Shown here: piece by piece, positions 61,169 to 64,000 of the stretch
Layout: each line of letters opens with the position of its first letter
Numbering within the stretch: position 1 is the stretch's first letter
Assembly: GCA_947452995.1 (NCBI GenBank)
Contig: CANGEV010000008.1
Span: 1 to 64,000, forward strand
Direction: 5' to 3'
From: Chitinophagales bacterium
GTDB lineage: Bacteria > Bacteroidota > Bacteroidia > Chitinophagales > CAIODY01
DNA: 64,000 nt
Notes under the pieces: generated by a model
The model's input: the letters and a program-made list of their open reading frames with translations, nothing else
Databases searched by the model: none
Told to the model about the DNA's origin: nothing
Program-made: the position numbers and the translations under genes

Positions 61169-61752
61169 AAAAGTCTACCTTTATCCTACTTGCTTCAGTG
61201 AGCTTGTTTATAGCATGTCAATCACAAGATACCATGCGCCATGATATTCTTGTAAAGGAAGAAACGTTGATGCAGAGCGCAACACGATCTAAATCGATGG
61301 ATAGTCTAGCCAACGTTTTAATTGCGGACTACGATGCGTATGCTTCTAAGTTTCCTAAGGACAGCATGACACCTACTTATCTTATTCGTGAAGGGCAGTT
61401 ATATTCTTCGAAGCGCGATTTTCAAAAAGCTGCTGAACTATTCAATAAAGTTTGTGTGCAGTATCCAACGGATCACTGGGCATCTTATGCATTGTTTTTT
61501 CAAGCCTTAGCCTATTCTGATTGGGCGCAAAGCAATGATAATAAAAATGACATGTTGAAAAATGCGCAACGTTCTAAAAGTTTGTTTGCTGATTTTATAA
61601 GAAAGTATCCTTCACATAATTTAGTGGATGATGCCATGAATTTGATTGAAATGGTTGGATTATCCGATGAAGAAATGTTGAATCGTGCGATTCAGAAGCA
61701 TACGGTTGATTCAATTGCTGCACTTGAAATGTCTAAAAACAGATTGCAATAA
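61165..61752 (+). CDS. TPR-like lipoprotein
   Basis: Lipobox FIAC; helical repeat segment YLIREGQLYSSKRDFQKAAELFNKVCVQYP. Confidence 0.75.
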   Translation: MKKSTFILLASVSLFIACQSQDTMRHDILVKEETLMQSATRSKSMDSLANVLIADYDAYASKFPKDSMTPTYLIREGQLYSSKRDFQKAAELFNKVCVQYPTDHWASYALFFQALAYSDWAQSNDNKNDMLKNAQRSKSLFADFIRKYPSHNLVDDAMNLIEMVGLSDEEMLNRAIQKHTVDSIAALEMSKNRLQ

Positions 61753-61773
61753 TTCATACTGAAATAGCAGAAA

Positions 61774-61803
61774 TCAAAAAGTCCTCCAAGGAGGACTTTT
61801 TTT
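61774..61803. terminator. Rho-independent terminator
   Basis: aaaaagtcctccaaggaggacttttttta. Confidence 0.75.
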
Positions 61804-61823
61804 ATGCTTGAAATTGAATAGGA

Positions 61824-62483
61824 TTAGGCATCTAGCGCTTCGTCAACTAAGAAAACAAAAACTTCCTTTGGTCCGTGAACACCTACCACTAAAGTTTTTT
61901 CAATATCTGCTGTCCGGCTTGGACCGGTTGCGAAATTTATCATGGATGGTAAACCTGCAGGATAGCGTTCTTTCATTAATTGAAAGGCATCTTTTAAATC
62001 TGGAATGATTTGGCTTGTGAATGCTACCACTATATGTACGGGAGGTAATATAGACAAGGAACGACCACAATTCAGGGAGGAGGATAATAAAATACCGCCA
62101 GTACGAGCAACTAATCCTTCACATAAGGTAATTCCTGCATCGGCTAATTTCATTATGTCTTTATCATGAGACGTGCTTATATTGTTTAATCCTTTGCGGT
62201 CCAATAATCGGATGATATTATCATCCCAACAAGCGATTTGATTCCAATTTTTAGCTTTGCTCAATTCAACAATTGCTTGACTCATTTCAGCAGTGTCTTC
62301 GCAATACATAAATTGACCACCAAGGCCGGTAAAGTTCTTTGCAAAGGTCATTTCCGCACCTTCTGTTGGAGCGGTATAAATTGAGCTTTGATTGTCAATA
62401 TTTGAAAAGGGTTGTGGAACTTTTTGATCCAATGCTTTTCGAATACGAGTAAGAATTTTTTCTTTTGATCCTGAAGCTTTCAT
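61824..62483 (-). CDS. LUD domain (LutC/YkgG-like) protein
   Basis: GLVARTGGILLSSS…LSILPPVHIVVAFTSQI…INFATGPSRTADIEKTLVVGVHGPKEVFVFLVD. Confidence 0.9.
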   Translation of the reverse strand: MKASGSKEKILTRIRKALDQKVPQPFSNIDNQSSIYTAPTEGAEMTFAKNFTGLGGQFMYCEDTAEMSQAIVELSKAKNWNQIACWDDNIIRLLDRKGLNNISTSHDKDIMKLADAGITLCEGLVARTGGILLSSSLNCGRSLSILPPVHIVVAFTSQIIPDLKDAFQLMKERYPAGLPSMINFATGPSRTADIEKTLVVGVHGPKEVFVFLVDEALDA

Positions 62484-62488
62484 AATGC

Positions 62489-64000
62489 TTACGCAGGGTT
62501 TTGAGGTATGTCAGTAGTTGTTGATGGTTCACCGTTAACAGGCGCATCTGTAGAAGCGTTATTTTCATTCGGCGTTTCTTCAGATGCAGCTATTTCAATA
62601 TTTGGTTTTATTTCTACTAATTCTGCAGGTATTTCGTAGGGGCGCTTTCCGATTAATCTTTCTAAATCAGCTTGGAATAAAACTTCCTTGCTCAATAGTT
62701 CTTGTGCAATTGTTTCTAAAGCTGTTTTATGCTCAGTTAATAACTGTTTAGTGCGTTCGTATGATTTAGCGATTATTTGACGAACTTCTTCGTCAATCAA
62801 TTCAGCGGTATGGTCAGAATAAGGCTTTGTAAATCCATATTCATTATTAGGATCATAGAATGAAACATTCCCTACTTTAGCATTCATACCATATACGGTA
62901 ACCATGCTGTAGGATAGCTTGGTGATGTGTTGTAAATCACTTTGCGCACCTGTAGATATTTTACCGAAGATGATTTCTTCTGCAGCTCTACCGCCAAGTG
63001 TCATACACATCGTGTCATTAAGTTGTTCAACCGTATATAAATATTGCTCTTTCGGAAGATATTGAGCGTATCCTAGAGCGGCAACACCTCTTGGTACAAT
63101 GGTTACTTTCACTAATGGGTCTGCGTGTTCTAAGAACCAGCCGCAAACTGCATGCCCTGCTTCATGATAAGCGACAATGCGTTTTTCTTCCGGACTGATA
63201 ATTTTATTTTTCTTTTCAAGACCGCCGATGGTACGATCCACAGCATCTTGGAAGTCTTTCATTTCAATGCGCTCTTTGTTGTGTCTTGCCGCGATTAACG
63301 CTGCTTCGTTACAAACATTCGCGATCTCAGCACCAGCGAAGCCAGGCGTTTGAAGGGCTAATTTAGCTGCATCTACGTCCGGGCCTAAGGTTTTGTTTTT
63401 TAAATGCACTTTGAAGATAGCTTCACGACCTTTTACATCCGGTTTGTCGACGCTTATTTGTCGATCGAAACGACCTGGACGTAACAAAGCGCTATCTAAA
63501 ACATCTGGTCGGTTAGTGGCTGCTAAAAGAATAACAGCAGTATCGCTACTAAAGCCATCCATTTCTACTAATAGCTGATTCAGTGTATTTTCACGTTCGT
63601 CGTTATTTTGCATCATGCCTTTGCCACGAGCACGGCCTATTGCATCGATTTCATCAATGAATATGATACAAGGTGATTTTTCTTTCGCTTGACGGAACAA
63701 ATCACGAACACGTGAAGCGCCTACGCCTACAAACATTTCAACGAAATCAGATCCGCTGATACTGAAGAAAGGTACTTGAGCTTCGCCTGCAACCGCTTTG
63801 GCCAACAATGTTTTACCGGTACCTGGAGGTCCGATTAATAAGGCGCCTTTCGGAATTTTACCACCGAGCTTTGTGTATTTTTTAGGATGCTTTAGGAAAT
63901 CAACAATCTCCATAATTTCTTCTTTCGCCTCATCTAAACCTGCTACATCATTAAAGGTGGTTGTTACACGATCATCTTTATCAAAAAGTTGCGCTTTACT
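62489..64000 (-). CDS. ftsH: ATP-dependent zinc metalloprotease FtsH (5' end outside window)
   Basis: [37 protein letters not shown]; frame stays open to 64000 (…[27 protein letters not shown]). Confidence 0.97.
   Translation of the reverse strand, partial: SKAQLFDKDDRVTTTFNDVAGLDEAKEEIMEIVDFLKHPKKYTKLGGKIPKGALLIGPPGTGKTLLAKAVAGEAQVPFFSISGSDFVEMFVGVGASRVRDLFRQAKEKSPCIIFIDEIDAIGRARGKGMMQNNDERENTLNQLLVEMDGFSSDTAVILLAATNRPDVLDSALLRPGRFDRQISVDKPDVKGREAIFKVHLKNKTLGPDVDAAKLALQTPGFAGAEIANVCNEAALIAARHNKERIEMKDFQDAVDRTIGGLEKKNKIISPEEKRIVAYHEAGHAVCGWFLEHADPLVKVTIVPRGVAALGYAQYLPKEQYLYTVEQLNDTMCMTLGGRAAEEIIFGKISTGAQSDLQHITKLSYSMVTVYGMNAKVGNVSFYDPNNEYGFTKPYSDHTAELIDEEVRQIIAKSYERTKQLLTEHKTALETIAQELLSKEVLFQADLERLIGKRPYEIPAELVEIKPNIEIAASEETPNENNASTDAPVNGEPSTTTDIPQNPA

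Noticed and set aside
1-64000. CRISPR array, tRNA, rRNA, intact IS element or prophage
   Set aside because: No regularly spaced repeats, no cloverleaf or rRNA signatures recognised, and no transposase or phage structural genes in the ORFs; only recombinase fragments were seen.

Overview
The window looks like a Bacteroidota chromosome: T9SS C-terminal sorting domains, CHU_C/gliding-type C-terminus, alternative complex III plus heme-copper oxidase cluster, acpP-fabF-rnc and ftsH-LUD gene neighbourhoods. Most of it is ordinary core genome (deoD, phnA-like, corA, accA, gmk, pseudouridine synthase, feoB/feoA, citrate synthase, phosphohexomutase, acpP-fabF-rnc, actABCDEF-coxBA-ctaB-cox3-cox4, UbiD, guaB, metallopeptidases, LUD protein, ftsH). 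The unusual part is an accessory region at about 12.0-19.3 kb in which every credible gene is on the minus strand. It holds two MazF-type toxin-antitoxin modules with odd flanking repeats, followed by what I read as a decayed integron-like gene-cassette array (about 14.05-18.14 kb). Four bulged, imperfectly palindromic attC-like sites separate cassettes encoding an unknown protein, a HARE-HTH/GIY-YIG protein, a Crp-like regulator plus a membrane protein, and a stand-alone caspase-like protease. The core heptamer that opens each cassette is the reverse complement, exactly for three cassettes, of the inverse core in that cassette's own attC. Two remnants of a tyrosine recombinase 3' end (…RSPFDDL*) are followed by an 83/85-identical repeat, which may be an attI-like site. 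The array is bounded by a 149-bp direct repeat made from the 3' end and terminator of a 2,800-aa PKD-repeat surface protein. No tRNA, rRNA or CRISPR array was recognised.
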